A DNA stretch of 64,000 bases from Sphingobacterium alkalisoli (lineage in GTDB: Bacteria; Bacteroidota; Bacteroidia; Sphingobacteriales; Sphingobacteriaceae). Shown in pieces: positions 1 to 8,858 of the stretch. The position numbers and the translations under genes were made by a program. Position 1 is the stretch's first letter, and every line of letters begins with the position of its first letter. Location: assembly GCF_005049105.1 (NCBI RefSeq), contig NZ_SUKA01000005.1, positions 35,843 to 99,842 on the forward strand, in the 5' to 3' direction. The notes under the pieces were generated by a model, which was not told the origin of the DNA, did not search any database, and saw only the letters and a list, made by a program, of their open reading frames with translations.

Positions 1-89
1 GCGCCCCTCGATTCCCGCACGCTATTCCGCAACGAGCTTCGCTTAAGTTCGAACCCATCCCAACGCTTCGTTCTCATCCCATGGGATAC

Positions 90-117
90 AAAAAAGCCCA
101 ATCTTTCGATTGAGCTT
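90..117 (-). terminator. Displaced tRNA-Lys terminator, copy 1
   Basis: On the minus strand the sequence reads AAGCTCAATC, a GAAA tetraloop, GATTGGGCTT and a T run. This is an intrinsic terminator. It points in the direction of tRNA-Lys transcription and follows the tRNA-tail fragment. Confidence 0.6.
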
Positions 118-233
118 TATTTAGTGATCCCGCTGGGATTAGTTGCGCCCCTCGATTCCCGCACGCTATTCCGCAACGAGCTTCGCTTAAGTTCGAACCC
201 ATCCCAACGCTTCGTTCTCATCCCATGGGATAC

Positions 234-261
234 AAAAAAGCCCAATCTTTCGATTGAGCTT
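234..261 (-). terminator. Displaced tRNA-Lys terminator, copy 2
   Basis: Identical to the hairpin at 90-117. Before island integration this copy probably lay directly after the tRNA-Lys 3' end. It is now about 38.6 kb away. Confidence 0.65.
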
Positions 262-267
262 TATTTA

Positions 268-283
268 GTGAACCCTATGGGAC
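268..283. other. attL, left junction of the genomic island
   Basis: GTGA at 268-271 is shared with 38838-38841. To its left is chromosomal tRNA-Lys flank. To its right is island sequence ACCCTATGGGAC. Joining the left side of attR to the right side of attL gives a 26-bp imperfect palindrome with perfect 7-bp arms GTCCCAT and ATGGGAC centred on GA. This is the layout expected of a serine-recombinase attP with a 2-bp crossover. Confidence 0.8.
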
Positions 284-740
284 TAACATCGAACCAATTG
301 TTGGAAGATTTAATGAAGTTATTGAGTATGCGTAGGTAGGTATTACCAATACTATTCCTTAAAAATAAGTGAGACTCTTCGATCATCCATTTAATGCCCT
401 GAAATAATTATTTTAAAATTTATACTATGCTATAAAAGTAACCAAAATATTTATATAAAATTAATTTTAATATTTCTCGATTTGCTTTTATGTTCTGTTT
501 TCTCAATATCCTTCTGATGCTTCTCAACAATTGCAATCTGGATTTGGTTGAGGTTTCTATCATCCCCAATTAGAACGATAGAGGCAGTTATATCGTGTAT
601 TTCGAAATTGTGACCGCGCTGCGGTCGCAATTAAGTTGGATACAATAAATCCAGTGATACGGCATTTCAATTAATCTACAGCCCAACCGAAAGCTTGCCC
701 TGATGGCAAGCTATTTTTTTGACCTGTAAAGTATCTTTAA
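284..740. other. Left-end island sequence without a gene
   Basis: Bases 284-339 continue in frame from the attL core and would encode the recombinase C-terminus in the excised form (see findings). The rest is AT-rich with no convincing ORF. It contains a hairpin at 606-632 (12-bp stem with one G-T pair, 3-nt loop) and a terminator at 692-720. Confidence 0.6.
692..720 (+). terminator. Rho-independent terminator
   Basis: AGCTTGCC, a 5-nt loop, GGCAAGCT and then a run of seven T. A second weaker hairpin with a T run follows at 749-783. Together they may insulate the island left end from outside transcription. Confidence 0.6.
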
Positions 741-1300
741 CTACCTCCAAAGCCTTAACCTTCGGAAAGCAGTAGGCTTTTTTATAAACTGATTTTCCTG
801 GCAGAACAGGCTAAAAAGGGCAGCTAATGTAGTGTGGCGGCCGCCGCACAAGGCAGCCAAAAGACTACGGCATAAACCCAATGCCCATTTTTTAGTGATT
901 TTATTTTCAGCGGAATTGGGCATTTCTCCCCACCGCACAGGCCCTTCTTTTATTCCGTTTCCTTTTGGCTCTCCGCTATCGCCACACTCTTTCATTGCTT
1001 TCTTTTTTGCCTTTTTCTTTTGGAAAATAGTTTTTGGCAGGGAAGGGAAACGAAACACATTACTCATAATAAGAAAATCAAGCTATGCAAATCATCGGCG
1101 TTTGATTACGAAAGATTACGGAGCGCTATTGAAGCAGTCCGAACAGCAGGACGATACACTGAGCTGTAGTCTAGCGGAGGCGTCGGAAAAACAGGATTTA
1201 TTTATCAATTCATCCCTTACACAAATGAGCTGTTCGCTTTTATGGGGCTTCTTTCATAACCTGAAGAATTTCACCACCCACCCCATTAAAGTCGCCTGAT
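741..1300. other. Open on both strands, probably non-coding
   Basis: Overlapping ORFs run on both strands (741-1067 minus, 832-1299 plus). Both have low-complexity Lys/Phe-rich translations with no recognisable domain and no clear start signal. An 18-nt palindrome allowing G-T pairs lies at 832-849. The block sits between terminators and the structured repeats. It looks more like a structured or transfer-related DNA segment than a gene, but a gene on either strand cannot be excluded. Confidence 0.4.
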
Positions 1301-1636
1301 AGCCAGGTGCGGGCGGCTCGCCAGCAACCCCTCATGGCTTCGGGGCCGCTGGCTCGCGGAAATGGTACAGCCACATTCGGCAACCCTTCCATTGCATTTC
1401 AGCATTGCCGAAAGAGGCTGCGGCATTGGTAAGGTTAGGAATTAGCTCAGGGTAAAACTTTAGCTTTTCGATAAGCCAAATGCAGGTGGCGATGCAGCAA
1501 CCCCTCATGGCTTCGGGGCTGCTGCATCGCTAAAATGGTACAGCCACATTCGGCAACCCTTCCATTGCATTTCAGAACTGCCGAAAGAGGCTGCGAAATG
1601 GATAATGGTAAGAATTAGATTAGGGTAAACCTTTTT
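1301..1636. repeat. Two tandem copies of a structured ~170-nt element
   Basis: Copy 1 is about 1301-1461 and copy 2 about 1474-1636. Both contain CAACCCCTCATGGCTTCGGGG inside a stem, then TGGTACAGCCACATTCGGCAA, then a second stem closing with TGCCGAA. In the first hairpin the stem bases differ between copies (GCCAGC/GCTGGC against TGCAGC/GCTGCA) but pairing is kept by two compensating changes. The second hairpin has 8 bp in copy 1 and 7 bp in copy 2. This points to selection on structure. Strand and function are unknown. Confidence 0.7.
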
Positions 1637-1857
1637 GTACATACCATAAATCAATAGCTATTTCTTAAGCTTTTTGCCTTAGCCCCAATCTCACTCAATC
1701 CCTTGCCGGTTTTGAATTTGGGAAGCCTCTTAGCTTTTATTTTTAAATGTTCTCCAATCTGCAGATCATTCTGAACAAATCAAGAGAAAAAGCAAGCAAA
1801 TTTTAGATATTAAATTAATATTAATATATTTATAAGAAATTGTGACGGCCAAATAGC

Positions 1858-2460
1858 GTGACCCGAATGCCTCCATACAACGAGAAGGACTTGCTCATAA
1901 AATTGCGGGATGGCGACTATGTTGCGTTTGAAACCTTGTACCACACCTACAGTAAACGTATCTACTGGAAGTTCCGGCGAATGATTAAAATAGATGAAGA
2001 GGTGGAAGAACTCTTTCAGGAACTATTTGTCAGGATATGGGAGCGACGGGAAAAAGTGGATGTTAATCAACCTTTTTCTGCATACCTGTACCGTATTGCA
2101 GAAAATATGGTCTATGACTTTTACCGTAAAGCAGCCCGAGATCAAAAGCTTCATGATGCTATTCTATCTATAAGCAACGAGGCTTACGAACATATAGAAG
2201 AATCTATATTCAAGGACGAAACCAACGACCTTATAGACCGGGCTATTGCAACACTTCCTCCCCAACGCCGGCAGGCATTTATCCTGTGTAAGCTGGAAGA
2301 GAAAAGTTACGAGGAAGCCGCTACCATTATGGGAATATCGCCCAATACCATACACAACCATATAGTGAAAGCCACCCAATCACTAAAAGTGTACTTTGGC
2401 AGGCAGGGTAATCATGTACCTCCAATGCTACTTTTACTGGCATTGTCCCCGATGCCGTAA
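1858..2460 (+). CDS. FecI-like ECF RNA polymerase sigma factor
   Basis: This 200-aa protein has sigma-70 region 2 at about residues 15-90 (FQELFVRIWERRE) and region 4 at about 130-180. Region 4 contains LPPQRRQAF and the helix-turn-helix YEEAATIMGISPNTIHNH. It would direct RNA polymerase to the promoter of the SusC/SusD genes downstream. The start is GTG at 1858, with an in-frame ATG three codons later at 1867. FecR follows after 75 bp, the standard Bacteroidota order sigma, anti-sigma, SusC, SusD. The family is clear; the inducing substrate is not. Confidence 0.93.
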   Translation: MTRMPPYNEKDLLIKLRDGDYVAFETLYHTYSKRIYWKFRRMIKIDEEVEELFQELFVRIWERREKVDVNQPFSAYLYRIAENMVYDFYRKAARDQKLHDAILSISNEAYEHIEESIFKDETNDLIDRAIATLPPQRRQAFILCKLEEKSYEEAATIMGISPNTIHNHIVKATQSLKVYFGRQGNHVPPMLLLLALSPMP

Positions 2461-2535
2461 TTTTTTTTACTTTTTTTCATATCCGGATAGTCCGTTTTCC
2501 TTTTACAAACGTACACGTAATAAAAAGGGATAAAA

Positions 2536-3687
2536 GTGGACAGTAATCAGCACATACTACAGCTCTATAAAAAGTTTCTTACCGGCAAGGCAACACGGGA
2601 AGAAACCGAAGATTTATTGTCCTATTTCGGGCAATCTTCCCCGGAAGCATTGCGCGGCCTTATACGTGCTGAACTGGAGCTTGAAGAAGATACACAGGAT
2701 CACAACGATCCGGACGAAGTTACAGACAGGCTATTACTTAAGATCAAACATAAGATAACAGAGCGACAAGCTGTACCAATACTTACCGGTCGATTCAAGC
2801 GATGGCTTCCCTATGCGGCGGCAATGCTTTTCCTTTTGGGGGTATCGACAACCTATTTCTATTTTTACCTCAGGATACCGGAGCAACCGCAGCTTACCAG
2901 TAAATATGGTGATGATGTGCTGCCCGGTACCAACAAGGCTACACTTACCTTAGGGGACGGTATTAAATATGAACTCAATGATTCAAAAGAAGGCATCCTG
3001 ATAGGCGAGGACGGTATCCGGTACGAAGATGGTACGATGTTGACCGGGGAAGCAGTTTTCCATGCCACGGTAATCACGCCAAACGGTGGACAGTACAGAG
3101 TAACCCTGCCGGACGGTACTAAGGTCATTCTGAATGCGGCCTCATCACTTTCCTATCCTTCCCGCTTTAGTGCCGCCGAACGTCTGGTAACATTAGATGG
3201 CGAAGGTTACTTTGAAGTCGCACATAACCCGTCACAGCCCTTTCGGGTGAAGAGTAATACGCAACAGATTGAGGTGTTGGGTACGGCCTTCAATGCCTCC
3301 ACCTATAACGCTGACAAAGCCGTAACCACGCTGATAGAAGGTAGGGTAAATCTCCATGCAGCGAATACAAAAAATGTCGTACTAAATCCCGGTCAACAGT
3401 CTGTATTAGAGAACGGAAAATTTAAGGTGGAAGCTGTTTCTACTGATGATTACATATCCTGGGTACATAACCAGTTTGTGTTTAATGATACGCCACTGGA
3501 GGAAACATTTGCCCAATTGGAGCGCTGGTATGATGTAACCTTTGATTATCCTAAAGCGACTGTAAACGAGCGCATCTATGCCGAAATTGGACGAAACAGG
3601 AAGCTTTCTGAAGTGTTAAATACGCTGGAAGAAATTGTGGACCTTAAATTCACTATCGAAGGAAGGAGGGTAACTGTCAGAAAGTAA
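2536..3687 (+). CDS. FecR-like anti-sigma factor, inner membrane
   Basis: The protein has 383 aa. It has a cytoplasmic N-terminus (about 1-90), one membrane segment (about 91-112, LPYAAAMLFLLGVSTTYFYF), a periplasmic FecR domain (about 170-265, with GEGYFEVAHNPSQPF) and a C-terminal DUF4974-like domain (FNDTPLEETFAQLERWYDV). FecR proteins hold or activate their FecI partner in response to the STN domain of the cognate TonB-dependent receptor. The start is GTG at 2536. It is probably co-transcribed with the sigma factor. Confidence 0.93.
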   Translation: MDSNQHILQLYKKFLTGKATREETEDLLSYFGQSSPEALRGLIRAELELEEDTQDHNDPDEVTDRLLLKIKHKITERQAVPILTGRFKRWLPYAAAMLFLLGVSTTYFYFYLRIPEQPQLTSKYGDDVLPGTNKATLTLGDGIKYELNDSKEGILIGEDGIRYEDGTMLTGEAVFHATVITPNGGQYRVTLPDGTKVILNAASSLSYPSRFSAAERLVTLDGEGYFEVAHNPSQPFRVKSNTQQIEVLGTAFNASTYNADKAVTTLIEGRVNLHAANTKNVVLNPGQQSVLENGKFKVEAVSTDDYISWVHNQFVFNDTPLEETFAQLERWYDVTFDYPKATVNERIYAEIGRNRKLSEVLNTLEEIVDLKFTIEGRRVTVRK

Positions 3688-3722
3688 TTGTTTCAATGTG
3701 TTTGCCGGACATCATTAAAAAT

Positions 3723-3748
3723 GCCGGAGCTGTTAGAGCAGTTCCGGC
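3723..3748 (+). terminator. Hairpin between fecR and susC
   Basis: GCCGGAGCTG and CAGTTCCGGC form a 10-bp stem with one G-T pair and a 6-nt loop. No T run follows, so it could be a weak attenuator separating the regulator genes from the receptor gene. Confidence 0.35.
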
Positions 3749-3892
3749 GGGTGTCGGTCACAAAATAAATGTTTGACAACTATATAATCCATTAACCAAC
3801 GATACAAACATAAGCATTATCGGATGTAATTCATAGCCGACATATGTTGTGGCAATTTAGTGCTTATGCCTTGTATCCCAAATCATGAATAA

Positions 3893-6800
3893 ATGAAAGC
3901 CAGTTTTACCAATAGGCTTTATCCCGAACATCGGGGTAAAATACATCCTATAAAACTACTACTCCTTATGAAGCTCATTGTCCTTTTTATCTGTTTGTTC
4001 AGCTTCTCTTCGATAGCCAGCACCTTTTCCCAACAGATAGACCTTTCTGTTAGGAACGAGAAGCTTGTGAATGTAATCAAAGAACTGAGAAAACAAAGCA
4101 AAGGATATGATTTTGCATTTAATGCCGCCATTTTAGAGAAGGCAACTCCCGTCACTATCGAACTCCGGTCTATCGAACTGATCAGGGCATTGGAAATGAT
4201 CTTTAAGGACCAACCCCTCGACTATGAAATCAAGAATAAAACCATCCTGATTAAGGAGAGGCCAGTTGCTAGAGGTATACAAAAGCAAACTGGTAATAGT
4301 ACGGAACTGCAACAAGAGACTATTCGTGGACGCGTGGTAGACAGTTTGGGGAATCCGTTAGCAGGAGTTACCGTGAGGGTTCAAAACAAAAATATAGCGA
4401 CCGCTACCGACAGCGAAGGGAAATTTGAGCTGAATGGCGTGTCCTCGGACGATGTCCTTTCATTGGAACTGATCGGTTATCAACCCCGAAGGATTGTTGC
4501 AGATAAAATAGATATGCCAATTGCGATGGCTATAGCTTTTGGCGAAATTAAAGAAGTAGATATTACGATAAGTACCGGTATTCAGTCAATCCCCAAGGAA
4601 AGAGCCACAGGTTCATTCTCCCAGATAAATAATGAATTGCTTAACCGAACGGTGAGCACAGGAGTTATGGATCGTATAGCCGATGTAGTGCCTGGACTAA
4701 TCTTTAATAAAGGTATTGGTGCAGCACAAGGGTTAGTCATAAGGGGGCAAACATCCATATCAGAAAATACCAGTAGGCCATTGATAGTTATTGATAACTT
4801 CCCATATGAAGGGGACATCAATAACATCAATCCTAATGATGTGGAGAATATCACAATACTTAAAGATGCTGCTGCCTCCTCGATTTGGGGAGCCCTAGCA
4901 GGTAACGGTGTGATTGTTATTACCACCAAGCAAGGAAAGCTGAATCAAAAGCCACAAGTAAACTTTAATACGAATTATACCATAGGTGCAAAACCGGATA
5001 TGTTTTACCAGCCAGTCATGAGTACTTCTGATTTCATAGATAATGAAATGCGCCTATTCGATTTAAATGTATATCGTCCCGGAGAGCTTAATCAATATGC
5101 GCTCAATTATCCATTGACACCATTGGTCGAGTTGCTTATTCGCAAGAGGGATAATCCAGAACTCGCATCGGAGATCGATGATAATATTGCTCAATTGAGG
5201 ACGTATGATGTTCGCAATGATATTGAGAAATACCTTTACAGAAACCAACAAAACCAACAATATGCACTAAGCTTGCAGGGTGGTTCATCAAACCAAAGAT
5301 ATCTGTTGTCTGTCGGCTACGATAAAAATTTAAATAGTGAAGTTGGCAACGGACTTGATAGGATTACCATTAATGCAAACAATACTTATGGGTTCTTCAA
5401 CAATAGCTTAGAACTGGGTACGTCTATTTTTTATACCGATAATAGTAGGGATAATAATGCGGTTGAATCACTGCGATATACCACCTTTTCGGGAGGTATA
5501 TCCTCAACGATGTACCCTTATGCCAGGTTGGCGGACGAACACAGTAATCCGCTTGCGCTTACTAACAATATCCGCATTCCATTTGCCGAGATAGGGATGG
5601 AAAGAGGTCTGCTCGATTGGTACTATCGCCCCTTGGACGAACTTGACCATGCGGACAATACACGAAAAACAATTGATTATAGAATAAACACTTCACTGAA
5701 ATACAACATCAACCAGATGTTCAATGCGCAAGTATTCTATCAGTATGGGAACACAACTAACGATCAAAGGCAACATTACAGTACAGACACCTATTTTACC
5801 CGCAATCTAATCAATTACTACACGAATATTGCGACTGGCACAAATTTAGCAACACGCAACATTCCTTTGGGCGGAATACTGGATACTGATATTTCCAGTA
5901 TTTCATCACACAATTTTCGGGCGCAGCTAAACTTTGACCACAGTATCGCAAAATTACATGAAATGAATGCGATAGCTGGATATGAAATAAGGGATCAGCG
6001 TACGCAAGGCTCCGAAACAAGACTTTATGGATATGAGGATGAATATGCCACATCCAAACTTGTCAATTACGTAAACCTGTTTCCGACTTATGTACTGGCT
6101 GCCTATCAACTTCGTATACCAAATATGGATGTAAGTTCTGACCTAACTGATCGGTTTGTGTCTATCTATGGTAATGCGAGCTATCTGTACGATAAGCGAT
6201 ACCTTTTGTCTGGCTCTGTCCGGTTTGATCGAAGTAATATATTTGGTGTAGAAACCAATAAAAAAGGAGTACCGTTGTATTCATTAGGAGTGGCATGGAA
6301 CCTCGAAAAAGAAGCTTTTCTTACACCTTTATGGATACAACAGCTAAAGCTTCGAGCTACCTATGGGACTTCAGGAAATGTGAACAGGGGCATATCTGCA
6401 CTATCCACGATCGCATATAGTAGCTCGGTAGATCCTTTGACGGGACAACAATATGCAACCCTAAGAAATGCTCCGAATCCGAATTTGCGTTGGGAAAAAA
6501 TAAACACCATGAATTTTGGTGTTGACTTTGGGGTTCTTGATAGCAGGATTAGTGGCTCTTTCGATATATATAAGAAATGGGGGTATGACATTATTTCCAC
6601 GGTACCTTATGCAACGCAGTCGGGAGTACAACAGTTTACCGGAAACTACGCAAACACAGAGGCTAAAGGGATAGACATTAATCTTCAGACACGTAATATA
6701 GAAGGAAGATTTAACTGGACGACTGATTTGCAAATGTCGTTTACATCCGACAAGGTTACGAAATCAAAATTGCTGACGACAGCAAGTATAGTTAATGTTA

Positions 6801-7489
6801 TTGTCAACTCGCCCGGTGAGGGTATATATCCATATGAGGGAAAGCCACTATTTGCTCTCTATGGATATAAATGGGCAGGTCTTAATTCGCAAACAGGCGA
6901 CCCCCAAGGTTATCTGAATGGAGAAATCAGTATGGATTATACAGCAATGCAAAATGAGGTAAACAGTGATATAGATAAACTTACATACTTCGGTACTGCC
7001 CGTCCCAGGTACTTTGGCGCAATAAGGAACACATTTGCTTATCGCAATTTTTCGCTGTCTGCAAATATTTCTTACAGATTTGATTATTTCTTTAGAAAAC
7101 CTTCTGTAAATTATGATCTTGTCAATGTTGGAACAATATCTCACGGGGATTACGAAAACAGGTGGCAAAATCCTGGAGACGATTTGCATACCCATATACC
7201 ATCCTTACCGTCTTTGACGGCTCATTCTGGCAGAAGTGGATTTTATACTTTATCAGAGGTTTTGGTAGAGAAAGGAGACAATTTCCGTCTACAAGATATA
7301 GTATTGTCCTATGATATAAATAACCGATCTATTCGCTCGCTACCTGTCCGAAACATCAGGGTATATGCTTATGCGAATAATTTGGGAATACTTTGGAAAG
7401 CAACGGATACCTATGCTGACCCGGATTATTACAGGGCTTCTTTTGTTCCTGTTCGTACTTTTTCCATTGGTTTAAATGCAGACTTTTAA
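3893..7489 (+). CDS. SusC/RagA-family TonB-dependent receptor with STN signalling domain
   Basis: The protein has 1198 aa. It opens with a signal peptide ending near STFSQQ. A secretin/TonB short N-terminal (STN) domain follows at about 50-115, then a carboxypeptidase-like beta sandwich at about 143-220 (RGRVVDSLGNPLAGVTV). The plug is at about 230-345 (DAAASSIWGALAGNGVIVI) and the rest is a 22-strand barrel ending in aromatic residues (SIGLNADF). It sits in the outer membrane and imports oligomers with its SusD lid. The STN domain couples import to the adjacent FecR/FecI. SusD starts 11 bp downstream. The cargo cannot be read from sequence; no glycoside hydrolases are nearby and a TlpA gene follows, so a peptide or other non-glycan substrate is possible. 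Confidence 0.94.
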   Translation: MKASFTNRLYPEHRGKIHPIKLLLLMKLIVLFICLFSFSSIASTFSQQIDLSVRNEKLVNVIKELRKQSKGYDFAFNAAILEKATPVTIELRSIELIRALEMIFKDQPLDYEIKNKTILIKERPVARGIQKQTGNSTELQQETIRGRVVDSLGNPLAGVTVRVQNKNIATATDSEGKFELNGVSSDDVLSLELIGYQPRRIVADKIDMPIAMAIAFGEIKEVDITISTGIQSIPKERATGSFSQINNELLNRTVSTGVMDRIADVVPGLIFNKGIGAAQGLVIRGQTSISENTSRPLIVIDNFPYEGDINNINPNDVENITILKDAAASSIWGALAGNGVIVITTKQGKLNQKPQVNFNTNYTIGAKPDMFYQPVMSTSDFIDNEMRLFDLNVYRPGELNQYALNYPLTPLVELLIRKRDNPELASEIDDNIAQLRTYDVRNDIEKYLYRNQQNQQYALSLQGGSSNQRYLLSVGYDKNLNSEVGNGLDRITINANNTYGFFNNSLELGTSIFYTDNSRDNNAVESLRYTTFSGGISSTMYPYARLADEHSNPLALTNNIRIPFAEIGMERGLLDWYYRPLDELDHADNTRKTIDYRINTSLKYNINQMFNAQVFYQYGNTTNDQRQHYSTDTYFTRNLINYYTNIATGTNLATRNIPLGGILDTDISSISSHNFRAQLNFDHSIAKLHEMNAIAGYEIRDQRTQGSETRLYGYEDEYATSKLVNYVNLFPTYVLAAYQLRIPNMDVSSDLTDRFVSIYGNASYLYDKRYLLSGSVRFDRSNIFGVETNKKGVPLYSLGVAWNLEKEAFLTPLWIQQLKLRATYGTSGNVNRGISALSTIAYSSSVDPLTGQQYATLRNAPNPNLRWEKINTMNFGVDFGVLDSRISGSFDIYKKWGYDIISTVPYATQSGVQQFTGNYANTEAKGIDINLQTRNIEGRFNWTTDLQMSFTSDKVTKSKLLTTASIVNVIVNSPGEGIYPYEGKPLFALYGYKWAGLNSQTGDPQGYLNGEISMDYTAMQNEVNSDIDKLTYFGTARPRYFGAIRNTFAYRNFSLSANISYRFDYFFRKPSVNYDLVNVGTISHGDYENRWQNPGDDLHTHIPSLPSLTAHSGRSGFYTLSEVLVEKGDNFRLQDIVLSYDINNRSIRSLPVRNIRVYAYANNLGILWKATDTYADPDYYRASFVPVRTFSIGLNADF

Positions 7490-7499
7490 TTGAACAATT

Positions 7500-8858
7500 A
7501 TGAAAAGATTTATTTACATACTCTTACATTTAATATTAGTGGGATGCCATAAGGGTTTTTTAGACGAACGTACCTCCAAATCTTTGGTTATTCCAACTAA
7601 ATATGAAGACTACAAGGCACTACTGAGTTTCACCAACGACATGAACACTGGAGCATTTTCAAGTGTAGTATCTGATGGAGAGTTTATTTATACAGACGCA
7701 TACATTACCAGTACTTCCATAATAGTAAGAAATACTTATCTATGGAACGCAGATGTCTACGAGACTCAATTATTCTCTCCTGCCTGGAGACTTCCTTTTT
7801 TACAGGTCATGAATGCTAATATTGTATTGGAAGGTATTGAGCAATTAGATGAGAAGACAGTAGGACTGGAGAGACTGAACGCTTTAAAAGGTAGTGCATT
7901 ATTCTTTAGGGCAATGGCTTACGTAGAACTAGTACTCAACTTTACAAAGCCGTACCAAGCATTAAATGCAGATGTCGATTTGGGATTGCCCATTCGGACG
8001 TCCTCGGACGTTTCGAGATTGGAGCAGCGATCTACGCTGAAGCAAACTATGGACTTTATTCTTTCGGACCTTATAGAGGCAACCGCGTTATTGCCTGATA
8101 GACAGCAGTTCATAACAGATCCAAATAGAGCTGGAGCTTATGCGCTAATGTCGAGGGTGTATTTGGGTATGCAGGACTATGAGAAGGCACTCTTCTACGC
8201 CAGGGAATGCCTAAAGATTCAATCAGAACTGATTGATTTCAATAACGTACCTATATCAACACCCCGTACTTTTCCAAATCCTTTTGTTGTCCCTAATCCG
8301 GAGATTATCTTCAATCAAAGAAGTAACCAGAGTGCTCAGGCAAACAGCACTGCTTTTCAGGTAAGACAGGATGTCTTGGATATGTACGCTTCAAACGATT
8401 TAAGGAAGACAAGGTACTTCAATGCGAATAGAAATTTTATTGGCAACTACAATGGTACTACGATTCTTTACAGCGGTTTGACGACCGATGAAGTTTGGTT
8501 GACTGTAGCAGAATGCGAAGTCCGTCTGAACAGGTCGAACGATGCATTGGAAGCGTTAAATATGCTCTGTAAAAACAGATATAACAATGCGTCATTTGTG
8601 CCGTACAGTTCTCAAGATAGCGAAGAGATACTTGTCTGGACTTTACAAGAAAGGCGCAAGGAACTGATAACACGAACGGGGTGGTTTGATCTCCGCAGGC
8701 TAAATATAGATAGCAGGTTTGCAAGAACACTTACCAGAACATATAACGGAGAAACGTATACACTCCAACCGAATAGTAGTAGATATGTTTTTGCTATCCC
8801 GGCGGAAGAAATTAATGAAACGGGCATGGAACAAAATATTAGAATTAACAATGACTAA
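7500..8858 (+). CDS. SusD/RagB-family outer-membrane lipoprotein
   Basis: The protein has 452 aa. A lipoprotein signal peptide ends at the lipobox LILVGC (Cys16). The body is TPR-like SusD, with typical segments near 135 (ALFFRAMAYVEL), 215 (AYALMSRVYLGMQDYEKAL) and the C-terminus (ERRKELITRTGWFDLRRL). It forms the surface lid of the upstream SusC barrel and captures substrate. It is shorter than glycan-type SusD proteins (about 500-600 aa), as is common for partners of short FecIR/TlpA loci. Its stop overlaps the start of the TlpA gene. Confidence 0.93.
   Translation: MKRFIYILLHLILVGCHKGFLDERTSKSLVIPTKYEDYKALLSFTNDMNTGAFSSVVSDGEFIYTDAYITSTSIIVRNTYLWNADVYETQLFSPAWRLPFLQVMNANIVLEGIEQLDEKTVGLERLNALKGSALFFRAMAYVELVLNFTKPYQALNADVDLGLPIRTSSDVSRLEQRSTLKQTMDFILSDLIEATALLPDRQQFITDPNRAGAYALMSRVYLGMQDYEKALFYARECLKIQSELIDFNNVPISTPRTFPNPFVVPNPEIIFNQRSNQSAQANSTAFQVRQDVLDMYASNDLRKTRYFNANRNFIGNYNGTTILYSGLTTDEVWLTVAECEVRLNRSNDALEALNMLCKNRYNNASFVPYSSQDSEEILVWTLQERRKELITRTGWFDLRRLNIDSRFARTLTRTYNGETYTLQPNSSRYVFAIPAEEINETGMEQNIRINND

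Larger units (their letters stand above)
1..271. repeat. Tandem duplication of tRNA-Lys tail, terminator and spacer
   Basis: Bases 1-127 and 145-271 are identical, giving a 144-bp period. Each unit holds a GC-richer spacer, a terminator hairpin and the start of a tRNA 3' tail. Between the units, bases 124-140 (GTGATCCCGCTGGGATT) match the 3' end of the tRNA-Lys gene at 38839-38855. The second unit runs straight into the island end at 271. This is the original downstream flank of tRNA-Lys, separated from the gene by the island. Confidence 0.85.

Noticed and set aside
124..339. 71-codon ORF across the left junction
   Set aside because: It is a chimera of tRNA-tail duplication and island sequence. 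Only its last 24 codons are meaningful, as the alternate recombinase tail.
8719..8850. Upstream extension of the TlpA gene
   Set aside because: It lies in the susD coding region in another frame and removes the signal peptide from the N-terminus.
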